Source of the DNA: an uncultured bacterium
Lineage (GTDB): Bacteria; Planctomycetota; Phycisphaerae; Phycisphaerales; SM1A02
Length of the DNA stretch: 39,483 nucleotides
Assembly: GCA_903911205.1 (NCBI GenBank)
Contig: CAIWCL010000272.1
Location: 1-39,483, forward strand
Direction: 5' to 3'
Below are positions 26,540 to 35,240 of the stretch, piece after piece. Made by a program: the position numbers and the translations under genes. Positions within the stretch are counted from its first letter, which is position 1. Each line of letters begins with the position of its first letter. The notes below the pieces were generated by a model that was given only the letters and a program-made list of their open reading frames with translations, ran no database searches and was not told where the DNA came from.

Positions 26540-27495
26540 TGAACAAGCTTGACTCGGTTTCAGAATCCACACAAGGCTCGGATGAACGCAGCCGACGCGT
26601 GTGTGGCCGTACGGGAGTCCGATTCAAACTGCTCTATGAGTTCACTCCTCGAGTTCGGTTCATTCCGCGAGTGATGGGTAGCAGCATTTTTGTTGTGATT
26701 GTGGGATTGGCTGTTTCCGCTGCACACGGCAGTTTCCAGTCGGAGCAGAATCCTCCGAAGGCGGGAACAACGTCGACGGCGACTTCGACGAAGCAGGAAA
26801 CACCAACCTCGGATGGACAGGATGACGCTGGAAAAACTCCCAAGTCGCTCGATGAGTTGCTTGGCGTACCTGGGGGTTCGAGTACTTCCGGGGATGAGCC
26901 AAGTTCGAGTGCAAGCGATGCTGCGGAACGTGAACAGGCAAAGCGCCTAGAGCGTTCACTTGATGAGGCTTCTCTACAAGACCTCGCCCAGAAGGCACTC
27001 GAGGGGATGCGCGCAGCTTCCGCCCGATTGACCGACCAGAGTGACGCTGGGCTTGGTACCCAGCGGATTCAAGAAGACGTCGTGAAGTCCCTTGAGAGGT
27101 TGCTCGAAGAGGCCCAGAAGCAACAAAAGAAGCAGCAGTCATCGAGCAGTTCATCCAGTTCCTCCTCCCGCTCACAGAAGAAGGGACAAAGTGGCGAGCC
27201 TCAAGATCCGAATGAGCGAAATGGACAGCAGCGCCGTCCTAATCGCAGCGACAAACAAGGACAACAAAAGTCTTCGAGTGCAGCGTCGGGTGACGCTGAG
27301 TCTGAAGCTGGTGTCCGTGATTCGGACGAGGTCGCCACGGGTGGAGAACTCTCCGAATCGCGAGTTGAGTGGGGACAGTTGCCTGAACGAGTCCGTGAAC
27401 TTGTATTGCAAGGCCGACGGGATCGAGTCTCGACAATCTATGAGCGCCTCACACGCGAGTACTACCGCCGGTTGGCTGAGGAGGCATCAAAGTGA
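26539..27495 (+). CDS. Ser/Gln-rich membrane or exported protein of the MoxR operon
   Basis: I do not recognise a domain in this 318-residue protein. An N-terminal hydrophobic stretch (VMGSSIFVVIVGLAVSAAHG, about residues 45-64) after a basic lead looks like a signal anchor. The middle is low-complexity: a coiled helix (DVVKSLERLLEEAQKQQKKQ), a run of ten Ser residues, and Gln/Arg/Ser-rich text. The last 45 residues are ordered and probably the functional part: VEWGQLPERVRELVLQGRRD, then RVSTIYERLTREYYRRLAE. A similar short end is known to me from other planctomycete proteins in such operons. It overlaps the preceding stop by one base and the next start by four. Confidence 0.7.
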   Translation: MNKLDSVSESTQGSDERSRRVCGRTGVRFKLLYEFTPRVRFIPRVMGSSIFVVIVGLAVSAAHGSFQSEQNPPKAGTTSTATSTKQETPTSDGQDDAGKTPKSLDELLGVPGGSSTSGDEPSSSASDAAEREQAKRLERSLDEASLQDLAQKALEGMRAASARLTDQSDAGLGTQRIQEDVVKSLERLLEEAQKQQKKQQSSSSSSSSSSRSQKKGQSGEPQDPNERNGQQRRPNRSDKQGQQKSSSAASGDAESEAGVRDSDEVATGGELSESRVEWGQLPERVRELVLQGRRDRVSTIYERLTREYYRRLAEEASK

Positions 27496-28940
27496 TAACT
27501 CATGCGCGAGTTGAGTGCAGAAAGCTTTGCAACCTCATTTTGTCGCGGCACTTCCTCAAGAGTGTCATCATTTCAACGACGACTGGGTGGATCGCGCAGC
27601 CGAGTGCGGCAGTATCTCCCTCTCTTCGAGGGGTCGATTTGAAATCGGAGTTTCCCTGTAGCGCATCCATGGATGCCACTGATACTGACAACATCAAATC
27701 TCGCGCTTGTGGAGTATCTCCACCAGAGAGCGACGTCTCCCTGACGATGTATCACGCGTCGCATCACGTGATGCGCCAGATGAGTCGCCCTTCTGAGTTG
27801 ATCGTCAGCCCGACCTTCGCCGCTCCTGCGTTCAGGACTCTCGCTGCTCAAAGGCCTTTCACGAGTCACCTCGTTCCTCAGGATGAGCTCAAGCCCACGA
27901 CTCCGAAGCAGTCCGTGAATTCTTCCACGGAAAATGGCATCAAGCCCGCGCAATCGGTCACGCGCGGAGCGGAGAATGCACCTCTTGCCGAGGAGATCTC
28001 GCCGAAGCTTGAGGAAGCGGTGCAGCGCGGGTTCGAGTCGCTGCGAAGGCTGCAAAAGTCGGATGGTTCCTTCGGTCAAGGACGATTCGGTGAGCATGTC
28101 GGCATCACAAGCCTTTGCGCTATCGCTCTGATGGCAGATGGCAATGTGCCCGGCAGAGGCGAGTTTGGCGACTGCGTCCAAAAGGCACTCGATTTCGTCC
28201 TCTCTCATTCCACCGAAACGGGTCTCCTTGTTTCCGATGACACTCACGGCCCCATGTACGGCCATGGCTTCGCGACGTTGTTCCTCGGTGAGATCTACGG
28301 GATGAATCAGGACGACGATCGGGTTCGTGACGCGCTGGTCCGCGCGGTGCAACTCATCGTGAGTAGCCAGAACGACGAGGGTGGTTGGCGCTACAACCCT
28401 GTTCCCGCAGACGCTGATGTCTCTGTCACGATCTGCGAGATCATGGCGCTTCGCAGTGCCCGGAACGCAGGAATCAAGGTTCCGAAGTCGACGATCGACG
28501 ACGCGATTCGATACGTTCGTTCGTGCCAAAACGACGACGGGGGCTTCCGATACATGAAAGAGGTAAGCGGATCGGCGTGGCCTCGGACCGCGGCGGGGAT
28601 CGCGAGCCTCTTTTATGCCGGTGTCTACGAGGATCAATCGATCGATCGTGGTCTCGACTACTTGACGCGCAACGCGTTCCCACGCGGTACGGGTGGGATC
28701 GGCGTCGGTTTCGCCCAACAACACTATTTTTACGGGCACTACTACGCGGTTCAAGCCATGTATCTCGCTGGCGGAGAACGGTGGAAGAATTGGTGGCCCG
28801 CCATTCGGGATGAACTCATCGCCAAGCAGAATGCGGATGGCACGTGGACCGACCAGCAAGTCGGCGAGGCGTACGGAACCGCGATGGCACTCATCGTGCT
28901 TCAGATGCCGAAGCGATATCTCCCCATCTTCCAACGCTAG
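27492..28940 (+). CDS. prenyltransferase/squalene-cyclase-like alpha-toroid repeat protein
   Basis: The 482-residue protein starts with GTG at 27492, in a GTGA overlap. The first 165 residues are low-complexity and include a weak hydrophobic segment (SVIISTTTGWIAQPSAA) that may be a signal peptide; the true start is uncertain. From residue about 175 come repeated helix pairs with the QW-type motif: QKSDGSFGQG, SQNDEGGWRYN, CQNDDGGFRYM and KQNADGTWTD. This is the alpha/alpha toroid shared by squalene cyclases, prenyltransferases and complement-like proteins. I see no DxDD acid of a cyclase and no zinc site, so a binding role is as likely as catalysis. It lies in the MoxR operon; such proteins recur there in planctomycetes. 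Confidence 0.85.
   Translation: MITHARVECRKLCNLILSRHFLKSVIISTTTGWIAQPSAAVSPSLRGVDLKSEFPCSASMDATDTDNIKSRACGVSPPESDVSLTMYHASHHVMRQMSRPSELIVSPTFAAPAFRTLAAQRPFTSHLVPQDELKPTTPKQSVNSSTENGIKPAQSVTRGAENAPLAEEISPKLEEAVQRGFESLRRLQKSDGSFGQGRFGEHVGITSLCAIALMADGNVPGRGEFGDCVQKALDFVLSHSTETGLLVSDDTHGPMYGHGFATLFLGEIYGMNQDDDRVRDALVRAVQLIVSSQNDEGGWRYNPVPADADVSVTICEIMALRSARNAGIKVPKSTIDDAIRYVRSCQNDDGGFRYMKEVSGSAWPRTAAGIASLFYAGVYEDQSIDRGLDYLTRNAFPRGTGGIGVGFAQQHYFYGHYYAVQAMYLAGGERWKNWWPAIRDELIAKQNADGTWTDQQVGEAYGTAMALIVLQMPKRYLPIFQR
27770..27785. repeat. perfect 16-bp palindrome inside the toroid gene
   Basis: CGCATCACGTGATGCG is its own reverse complement and contains CACGTG. It lies in the low-complexity 5-prime part of the gene. 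Confidence 0.85.
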
Positions 28941-28949
28941 AGGTGAGTC

Positions 28950-30599
28950 ATGCGAAACTCGACGCAACCAGCGACCTGGAAATCTCCTCGCCCTTCGATG
29001 ACCGCTTGGAGCGCTTTGTTGAACTTGCGATTTTGTTACCGAGCCCAGCGACGATTCAGCGCTCTGATCGCAAGTTCGATTGTCTGTCTTGAGTTCATTT
29101 TTCCAAACTTTGTCGAGGTTGGTACCGCGCTGCGCGCTGCGACTCTTCAGGATGAGATTGTCATTCCAATTGGAGTCGGCGCGGAACTTCAAGGCGCGGA
29201 GCGGAAACAATCGACGGATTCCGCAAGCGTCACTGTTGATCAAACTGCTTCTATGGTTGTGAGCCTCTTGCTCAATGATGGCAACTGGATCACGGGAACC
29301 CTTCAATCTATTCGCGCCGATTCCTGGTCGATTGTGGTTCGCAGTGCTCGATCCGCTTCGGAGCAGGACCTCGCGGTTGCGGACATCGTTGCCTTCGTGG
29401 TCCGTCGACAACCATTGCGCCCCGCGATTGGATCTGAGACGGAGTTCCGGCAACCGAACGAAGGATCGCTCTTGCGTGTAGCGCCACTCTCGCTTGGTGT
29501 CATCGAAACAGTCGATGGCCAGCGGATCCCAGGGACGTTCCGAGTCGTCAATGGTGTTGCTGTTTGGGATCACCGTTGGATAGGTGCGATCCCTATTGAT
29601 CTCGAGCAAGTTTCGAACCTCCGCATGATCGCGGATCGAATCGCACCACAGACTGCGGACTCGGACGCGGTTCTTCTCGTCAATGGAGATGTTGTTCGCG
29701 GCTTCGTCGATGAACTCGTCGAAGACCTCAAACTCTCTGTTCTGCAACCCACGACAGCTCAAGAGAGTGTTCGTTCGGGGACCAAAGCAACAGAAACCGC
29801 GAACGAGCAAACTGGGCAACCTATTTCGAGTGAAATTGGAAAGCCAGATCAAGCCTCGGCTGAAGAGTCCAAGACCGCAACATCCAAGGATGCGGTGCCA
29901 ACAGAGAACTCTTCGACTCGCACCATCGCGATGAATCGCGTTGCTGCGATTGCCCTTGCGGAAATGCCGACCGAACCGCGTGATGGACTTGAGATTTGGA
30001 CATCGGACGGTTCGTTGGTGGCTGCGCGAAACCTGACCTTCAACAGAGATACAGGCTGGGGATTCCAACTTGCCAGCGATTGGCTCTCGAAGTTCCGCTC
30101 GAAACCAACCTCGGATAACAGCGCGGCGGATCCAATCGCGGGCGTACTTGATCGAAGTCGATGGACTCCACTCTCTTCGTGTTCGATCGAATATCGCCGT
30201 GACGAGACGGATAGTTATCTCTACGACACAGTTCGTCTTTCGAGCGTCGCTCGGCGTGAGCGATTTTTGCTCGGTTGTGCTGATGTCTTGATCGAAGGTC
30301 CTTGCACTGTCCGCTTCAACGTCCCGACCGACACACCGCTTGAAGGCACGTTGTTGACAGGTGTCATGAGCATCACGGAACCCGCACCCTCCGATGTTCG
30401 AGTTGAGGTGAGTGTTTGCTTCGAGGGAGGTTTGAGTGAGACCTTTGTGCTCGATGGAACATCGCGCACGAAGCCATTTGTCATTCGCGCAACCGCTGGC
30501 GTGACCCCTGTTGTGGTTGTGAAATTGAATGACGGCGGAAATGGCATCATTGGTGACCGCATTGTTCTTGAGCGAACCGCACTTGTCGCGCCCCGGTGA
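28950..30599 (+). CDS. exported protein with C-terminal NPCBM-like domain
   Basis: The 549-residue protein starts at ATG 28950, nine bases after the previous stop and just after GAGG. A long N-terminal lead contains a hydrophobic stretch (FSALIASSIVCLEFIF) that probably directs export. The middle has repeated beta text such as VSLLLNDGNWITGTLQSI and VLLVNGDVVRGFVDEL, which look like small SH3-like barrels of the kind in 'dispersed' planctomycete proteins. The C-terminal 150 residues (DTVRLSSVARRERFLLGCAD to VVKLNDGGNGIIGDRIVLE) resemble an NPCBM/NEW2 carbohydrate-binding domain. It is the last operon gene; comEC converges on it with no spacer that I can define. Confidence 0.75.
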   Translation: MRNSTQPATWKSPRPSMTAWSALLNLRFCYRAQRRFSALIASSIVCLEFIFPNFVEVGTALRAATLQDEIVIPIGVGAELQGAERKQSTDSASVTVDQTASMVVSLLLNDGNWITGTLQSIRADSWSIVVRSARSASEQDLAVADIVAFVVRRQPLRPAIGSETEFRQPNEGSLLRVAPLSLGVIETVDGQRIPGTFRVVNGVAVWDHRWIGAIPIDLEQVSNLRMIADRIAPQTADSDAVLLVNGDVVRGFVDELVEDLKLSVLQPTTAQESVRSGTKATETANEQTGQPISSEIGKPDQASAEESKTATSKDAVPTENSSTRTIAMNRVAAIALAEMPTEPRDGLEIWTSDGSLVAARNLTFNRDTGWGFQLASDWLSKFRSKPTSDNSAADPIAGVLDRSRWTPLSSCSIEYRRDETDSYLYDTVRLSSVARRERFLLGCADVLIEGPCTVRFNVPTDTPLEGTLLTGVMSITEPAPSDVRVEVSVCFEGGLSETFVLDGTSRTKPFVIRATAGVTPVVVVKLNDGGNGIIGDRIVLERTALVAPR

Positions 30600-33500
30600 A
30601 CGAGTCCATCGCAAGCGTCGACGCAGCTTGTTCCATGCACGACGCGAGCGCCATCGCGGCCAACGCCCAGCGGGTCTCCAGAGACGATCGATGCTTGTGT
30701 CGCAAAGAAACGCAAACAGATCTCGCTCGTAAAAATCGATGCGAACCGCGCCATCACGGCATGTCACAAGTCGGGAACTCGATTCCGGAAGTTGTCCTAC
30801 GAATCGGTCCATCCGAAAGCGACGCGCGGCTGTCGACTGCAAAATGAGATCAGGATCACAGCGCTGCAGCAGCGGAACAACCGCTTCACGCCAGCTTCCG
30901 TGGTGAGGTAGTTCCATCACCGCCGCGCAGAGTGCCTGCTCATCTTCTGTATCTCGCGTATCGCGCGCCAGTAGTTGTGCGCACCCAAGGGTCTCAATGT
31001 CACCGCAAAGGAGAATCGCTCCTCGATGAGAAGTTGTCTGTACGCCCTGATGCGCGTTCACTTCCGGCTCGGAGTGCGCGCGGGAGTTCAAAGTCGAAGT
31101 CGCACTTGGAAGATCGACGCGCATCACGAGCGACACATCATTGTCGCGAACCGTGCGCAATCCCGCTGGTGGCCACAACACACTCCATGTACTTGTCCCG
31201 AAAGTGAGCCTGTCTCCCGCGGCCACCGTCTCGATAGTGACACCGTGACGAATTGCGATGTCGAGCAATTCTTGAACAGCTGGTGCTCGTTTCGCGGCTG
31301 CCAACATCGAATCATGCACGATGAGTCGTCGCACTGTTGCGAATCGCAGCAAGTCAGCCGCGCCACTGAAGTGGTCAAGATCAGGATGACTGACGATGAC
31401 CGCTTCGACCTCGCCGCCTCGCGCATTGATTTCGGGAAGCATGATTCGTGAAGCGGTCGAACCAATAGAACTTGACCCAACATCAAAGACGACGAGTTTG
31501 TTGTCGCATGCGAAGAGGTGTGCGGAACCGTCGCCAACAGCAAACGTGGTCAACGACGCGAGTTTGAGTTGCGCGGTCTCTGTCTCGGGAACCACTGATT
31601 TCGTTGTCCCTCGAAAGATTTCGGGACCAAGCCAGACACCAACCGTGATGGTCATGAGCGCACCAAGTCTGAAACGCCAGCGTGCGGTCGAGAGAAGGAG
31701 CACAACACCCAAGAGTGTGATCGCGGCACATGCAATTCGAGTGATAAGTGGCGGTGCTGACCAATTTTCGAGGCTCCAACCCCCTCCTCCGAGTGCGATC
31801 GATTGATCGACGATTGCGACCTGTGCATGTGTAAGAACGTGAAGGGGATATCCAAGCGGTGCCACCGCTGTTTCTGAGATGGAGCCGATGATGGATTTTG
31901 GATAAGCGATCGCGAGCGTGAGTGTGGAAAGAGGTGCGCAGAGAAAGGTCAGCAGAAATCCTGATGGATGCATCGTTCCGAAATGGGCGAGCGCGATGGG
32001 CGTGCCGACGGCGAAGGCGGCAACACCCGCGGCGATGGAGCGCGCGCAGTGTTCACCAACAATTCCACGCCATGCGACAGATGTCTGCCATGCTGCATCG
32101 CCTGGAATCCACGGCAACCATGCGTGCCGCACTCGTGGTGCAAGATGACGCAGCGCAATGACACAACCGAAGCTCAACTGAAATCCCGCATTGGATGCGA
32201 CAGAGGGATCATCAACGATCATCCACACTGCGGCGAGCGCAAGTACCGCATCACCGTGCCAGTCTCGTCGCAGCATGGACCCAGTGGCACCCAAGATTGC
32301 CATCAGAGACGCGCGCTCTGCGCTGGCCGCAGGTGCCATGACAAAGAGTGCGCCCGCGGCGCCCATCATCACGCATCCGGCGACGATTCTGGAGTCTCGA
32401 AAGACAACCCTCGCAACAGCTCCGACGACCCAACCAAGGACAGCGAGGTTGAAACCAGAGATCGCGAGAATGTGCGCGAGCCCGCTCGCACGGAATGCAT
32501 TCTCAATCTCTGCGTAGCCTTCACCTGAGTCACCAAGGACAAGCGCAATCAGCATGGACTGAACGCCCATGTTTCTCATGTACTCGCTTTGCTTGTCTCC
32601 AGGTTGAGACACACCCGGCATCCCAGCGAGCAGCCCGATACGAAGTCGATCACGGAGTGAAGCGCGGACGCGCGCGATGGCGTCCTTGATAGGAGTCGTG
32701 GATCGCACGTCGGTCAGTACCGCGCATACCTCTGCGGACTCGACGAAGATGGATCCAAAGACGCGATTCCGTGCAGCCCATAACTTTGGATTATTCGAAT
32801 GAGGATTGTGATCTGCATGGACTCCGCGGAGAGTCCCGATGACACGCACACGGTCCGCGACTCGCCATGAGGGACGAGTTCCCATCACACTGAGGGTCAA
32901 CTTGAAATCTTCGCTCGAGCCTTCACCTTGAGCGAGCGATGGAGTACATGAGATCGCATGGTCATCGCAAAGAAAGCGAACGTCACGCAGTGTGCATCGA
33001 TGGATTGGATCTTTCTCGAAGTGCCGTGAGAGGATGTCTGTCGCGAAACCGCGCGTCACAAACTCATCATCGACGGTTGCTTCAATCTGCACCAACGTTC
33101 CAGCATCACGTTCATCGTTCGGAAACGTGAAAGCGATGAAACTCTTCTGTTGGTCAACTTGTTGGACACGAATCGTGAATCCGATGGTTCCTGACGCGAG
33201 TAGTAGCAGCGCGAACGCAGGCCAAGATCGCTTCCAGAATCGCCACCGCTCCATTCTTGCGGCAAGAAACCTCGATCGACGAGTTTGCGTCGTCCAGTCT
33301 CTCAATCGCCCGTCCGTGGGCTCCTCACGATTCGCGCCATACAAGCGCCCCGTGTTCCAGAAACAGAACAGCGCTCCAAACGCGATCGCGACTCCACACC
33401 ATGAGAGCGTCCGATGTAGTTCTGCGCCAGGCGTACCGCGCGCGAGATCGAACCAAGGCATCGTGTCGACAAGTGCAGCACCAGCCCAAAAAGCGACAAC

Positions 33501-33683
33501 GACCGAGAGAAAGACGCGCGGAGACTCGGACGCCATCACCCTGTCATGTGTGATGATCTCCTTCGCGCGAACATCGGTCTGTGACACAAGTTCTTCAGGC
33601 GGTTGGTCGCGTGCAACAACACCGAGGTTTCCAACAAGAGGAACCCCCGACGCTCCCAGTTCTCCACGATGTTTGACGGACAT
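30600..33683 (-). CDS. comEC: ComEC/Rec2-type DNA uptake channel protein; 3-prime end undefined
   Basis: ComEC carries single-stranded DNA across the inner membrane. From ATG at 33683, after AGGGGA, the protein has N-terminal membrane helices, an OB-like soluble part, the Competence domain (LAHILAISGFNLAVLGWVVG, with many helices after it), and a C-terminal metallo-beta-lactamase-like domain with VSHPDLDHFSGA and ELPHHGSW. An ATG at about 33536 is an alternative start. The conserved domain ends near DGAVRIDFYERDLFAFL at about 30700. After that no stop codon occurs in frame until 27573, about 3 kb into the antisense of two well-supported plus-strand genes. The end given here is simply the boundary of the neighbour; the true terminus cannot be read from this sequence. 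Confidence 0.85.
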
Positions 33684-33840
33684 CAATTCCCCTGTTCAAA
33701 CGAATCCCACGCGGATTTGGCGGAGATTCCCGCGCAGATCTGCGTTCCAATTTCCACCTTGCGATCACGCATCCGTTCGACCTCATCGCCCGCGACCGTC
33801 CTACAGACAGTTCTGCCAGATGAGCCTGAAATCTCTTCTC

Positions 33841-33950
33841 GTCCCATGAACCCACATGAAATCACATGAACCCACATGAACTCGCGTGAGCCCACGTGAA
33901 ACCGCGTGAGCCCACGTGAGCCCACGTGAAACAACGTGAAACAACGTTGA
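33841..33950. repeat. array of ten to eleven 10-bp repeats, CACGTG-centred
   Basis: Units of exactly ten bases follow without spacers, with consensus CCCACGTGAA: CCCACATGAA, ATCACATGAA, CCCACATGAA, CTCGCGTGAG, CCCACGTGAA, ACCGCGTGAG, CCCACGTGAG, CCCACGTGAA, ACAACGTGAA, ACAACGTTGA. Left-hand units have CATG, right-hand units CGTG. Some contain the palindrome CACGTG. The array lies about 160-270 bases upstream of comEC in the gap 33684-34129, where no gene can be supported. Confidence 0.95.
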
Positions 33951-33990
33951 CGCCTCACTGCGCGCGCTCAGGGCACAACCAAACTACCGC

Positions 33991-34002
33991 ACCGCGCGCG
34001 GT
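33991..34002. promoter_or_regulatory. 12-bp GC palindrome downstream of trpD
   Basis: ACCGCGCGCGGT is a perfect palindrome in the gap between trpD and comEC. It may be part of a transcription end or an operator. Confidence 0.3.
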
Positions 34003-34021
34003 GATCTTTGAACTGTGGCAC

Positions 34022-34039
34022 TTTTTCCACGCGGAAAAA
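34022..34039 (-). terminator. possible terminator hairpin after trpD
   Basis: TTTTTCC (34022-34028) and GGAAAAA (34033-34039) pair around ACGC, 90 bases beyond the trpD stop. The stem is AT-rich with few GC pairs, so termination is only possible. Confidence 0.35.
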
Positions 34040-34129
34040 AACGAGAGAGATTTTGAATTTCGCGCGAACGGATTTTGATCGGCTCTGCGCAGGACTCGAT
34101 GAGTTTGACGTCTCGGAGCGCGCGCAGGA

Positions 34130-35194
34130 TCATCGACCGTGCGACTTTTCACGCAGCGCTTCGAGCGTTGCATGCGCGCGACCGAAGTCAATTGCTTCAG
34201 CGGCCGCACCAATTCCATCCTCGATGGATGAGGTCACCCCTGCGACGTACAGCGCCGCCGCCGCATTCACGAGCACCATCGCGCGTCGCGCTCCACGCTC
34301 TTCGCCAGAGAGGACATTCATGAAGAGTTTCGCAGCCTCATCAAGCGAATCGGGCGCCAGCGTCGCTGGATCAGCGCGTTCGAGGCCGAGCACTCGCGGG
34401 TCGACGGTCCATTCGCGCACCGCTCCGTCGCGCACTTCGGCGACGCGTGTGGGGACAGCGATTGAAATCTCATCAAGTCCATCATCAGAGTGCAACACGA
34501 GCGCATGTGTCGCACCAAGTCGCACCAACGCATCCGCAACCGGACGCACAAAGTGTCCGGCATACACGCCCATGACTTGTCGCCCGGCACCCGCGGGATT
34601 CGTCAGTGGTCCAAGTAGATTGAACAACGTGGGCACGCCGAGTGCTTTCCGCACTGGCATCACATGACGTGCAGCGGGGTGATGGTGAATGGCGAACGAG
34701 AAGCAAATGCCGACCTCGTCGATGCAGCGCGCCTGTGTTTCGGGCGACGCGTTCACATCAACGCCAATCTTCTCCATCACTTCCGCAGAACCACGCCCGG
34801 TACGGGAACGATTGCCGTGCTTCGCAACTTTCGCGCCCGCGGCTGCTGCAACAACCGCGGCGAGCGTCGACACATTGAACGTCTTGGGTGCGCCGCCGGT
34901 TCCTGCCGTATCAACGATGGACTTCGGATCCGTCGAACACGGAACACGCTCCACACGCGCGCGCATCACACTCGCGGCGCCAACGATCTCATCAACCGTC
35001 GGCAAGCGCGTTGCCATCAGCGCAAGAAAAGCACCCATCTCAGCGTGGTGTGATTCACCCGAAGCCATCTCTTCGAAGGCCGCACGCGCGTCGGCTTCTG
35101 TGAGGGTGCCACCTTTCAGTAGCGTACGGAGGAACGGGGTGAGTTCACCGGGCCGGGACGACTTTGCGAATTCAGCGGGTCCATCGTGGGGCAT
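34130..35194 (-). CDS. trpD: anthranilate phosphoribosyltransferase
   Basis: TrpD joins anthranilate to phosphoribosyl pyrophosphate in tryptophan synthesis. From ATG at 35194 the protein has 354 residues, the usual length. Family motifs are present: DTAGTGGAPKTFNVST (phosphate loop), KHGNRSRTGRGSAEVMEKIG, NLLGPLTNPAG, and HSDDGLDEIS, which holds the metal-binding acids. Open frame upstream of the ATG overlaps the lgt start and is not credible. The gene stands alone here with no other trp gene nearby. It diverges from lgt across 46 bases that contain an inverted repeat. Its downstream gap contains two palindromic elements and the decamer array. Confidence 0.96.
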   Translation of the reverse strand: MPHDGPAEFAKSSRPGELTPFLRTLLKGGTLTEADARAAFEEMASGESHHAEMGAFLALMATRLPTVDEIVGAASVMRARVERVPCSTDPKSIVDTAGTGGAPKTFNVSTLAAVVAAAAGAKVAKHGNRSRTGRGSAEVMEKIGVDVNASPETQARCIDEVGICFSFAIHHHPAARHVMPVRKALGVPTLFNLLGPLTNPAGAGRQVMGVYAGHFVRPVADALVRLGATHALVLHSDDGLDEISIAVPTRVAEVRDGAVREWTVDPRVLGLERADPATLAPDSLDEAAKLFMNVLSGEERGARRAMVLVNAAAALYVAGVTSSIEDGIGAAAEAIDFGRAHATLEALREKSHGR

Positions 35195-35210
35195 TCTTCT
35201 AGCGTAGCGA

Positions 35211-35236
35211 GAATGCTGCGCTTTCCCGTAGCATTC
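35211..35236. promoter_or_regulatory. 7-bp inverted repeat between trpD and lgt
   Basis: GAATGCT and AGCATTC are perfect inverted arms around 12 bases. The right arm touches the AGGG just before the lgt ATG, so a hairpin would cover the lgt ribosome site. Confidence 0.4.
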
Positions 35237-35240
35237 AGGG

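Noticed and set aside
27573-30599. A 1000-codon C-terminal extension of ComEC as a real protein part
   Set aside because: It is antisense to two plus-strand genes with clear toroid and NPCBM-like domains, it is codon-aligned with them, and its text is Arg-rich and without domain character.
31396-33849. Plus-strand open frames opposite comEC
   Set aside because: They are Ser/Arg/Pro-rich shadows of the well-supported ComEC helices.
33841-33950. A CRISPR array
   Set aside because: The units are ten bases with no spacers, and no cas gene is present.
33683-33958. A 91-codon minus-strand open frame through the decamer array
   Set aside because: It only reflects the repeats, giving periodic text such as FHVGSRG, and overlaps the comEC start region without a ribosome site.
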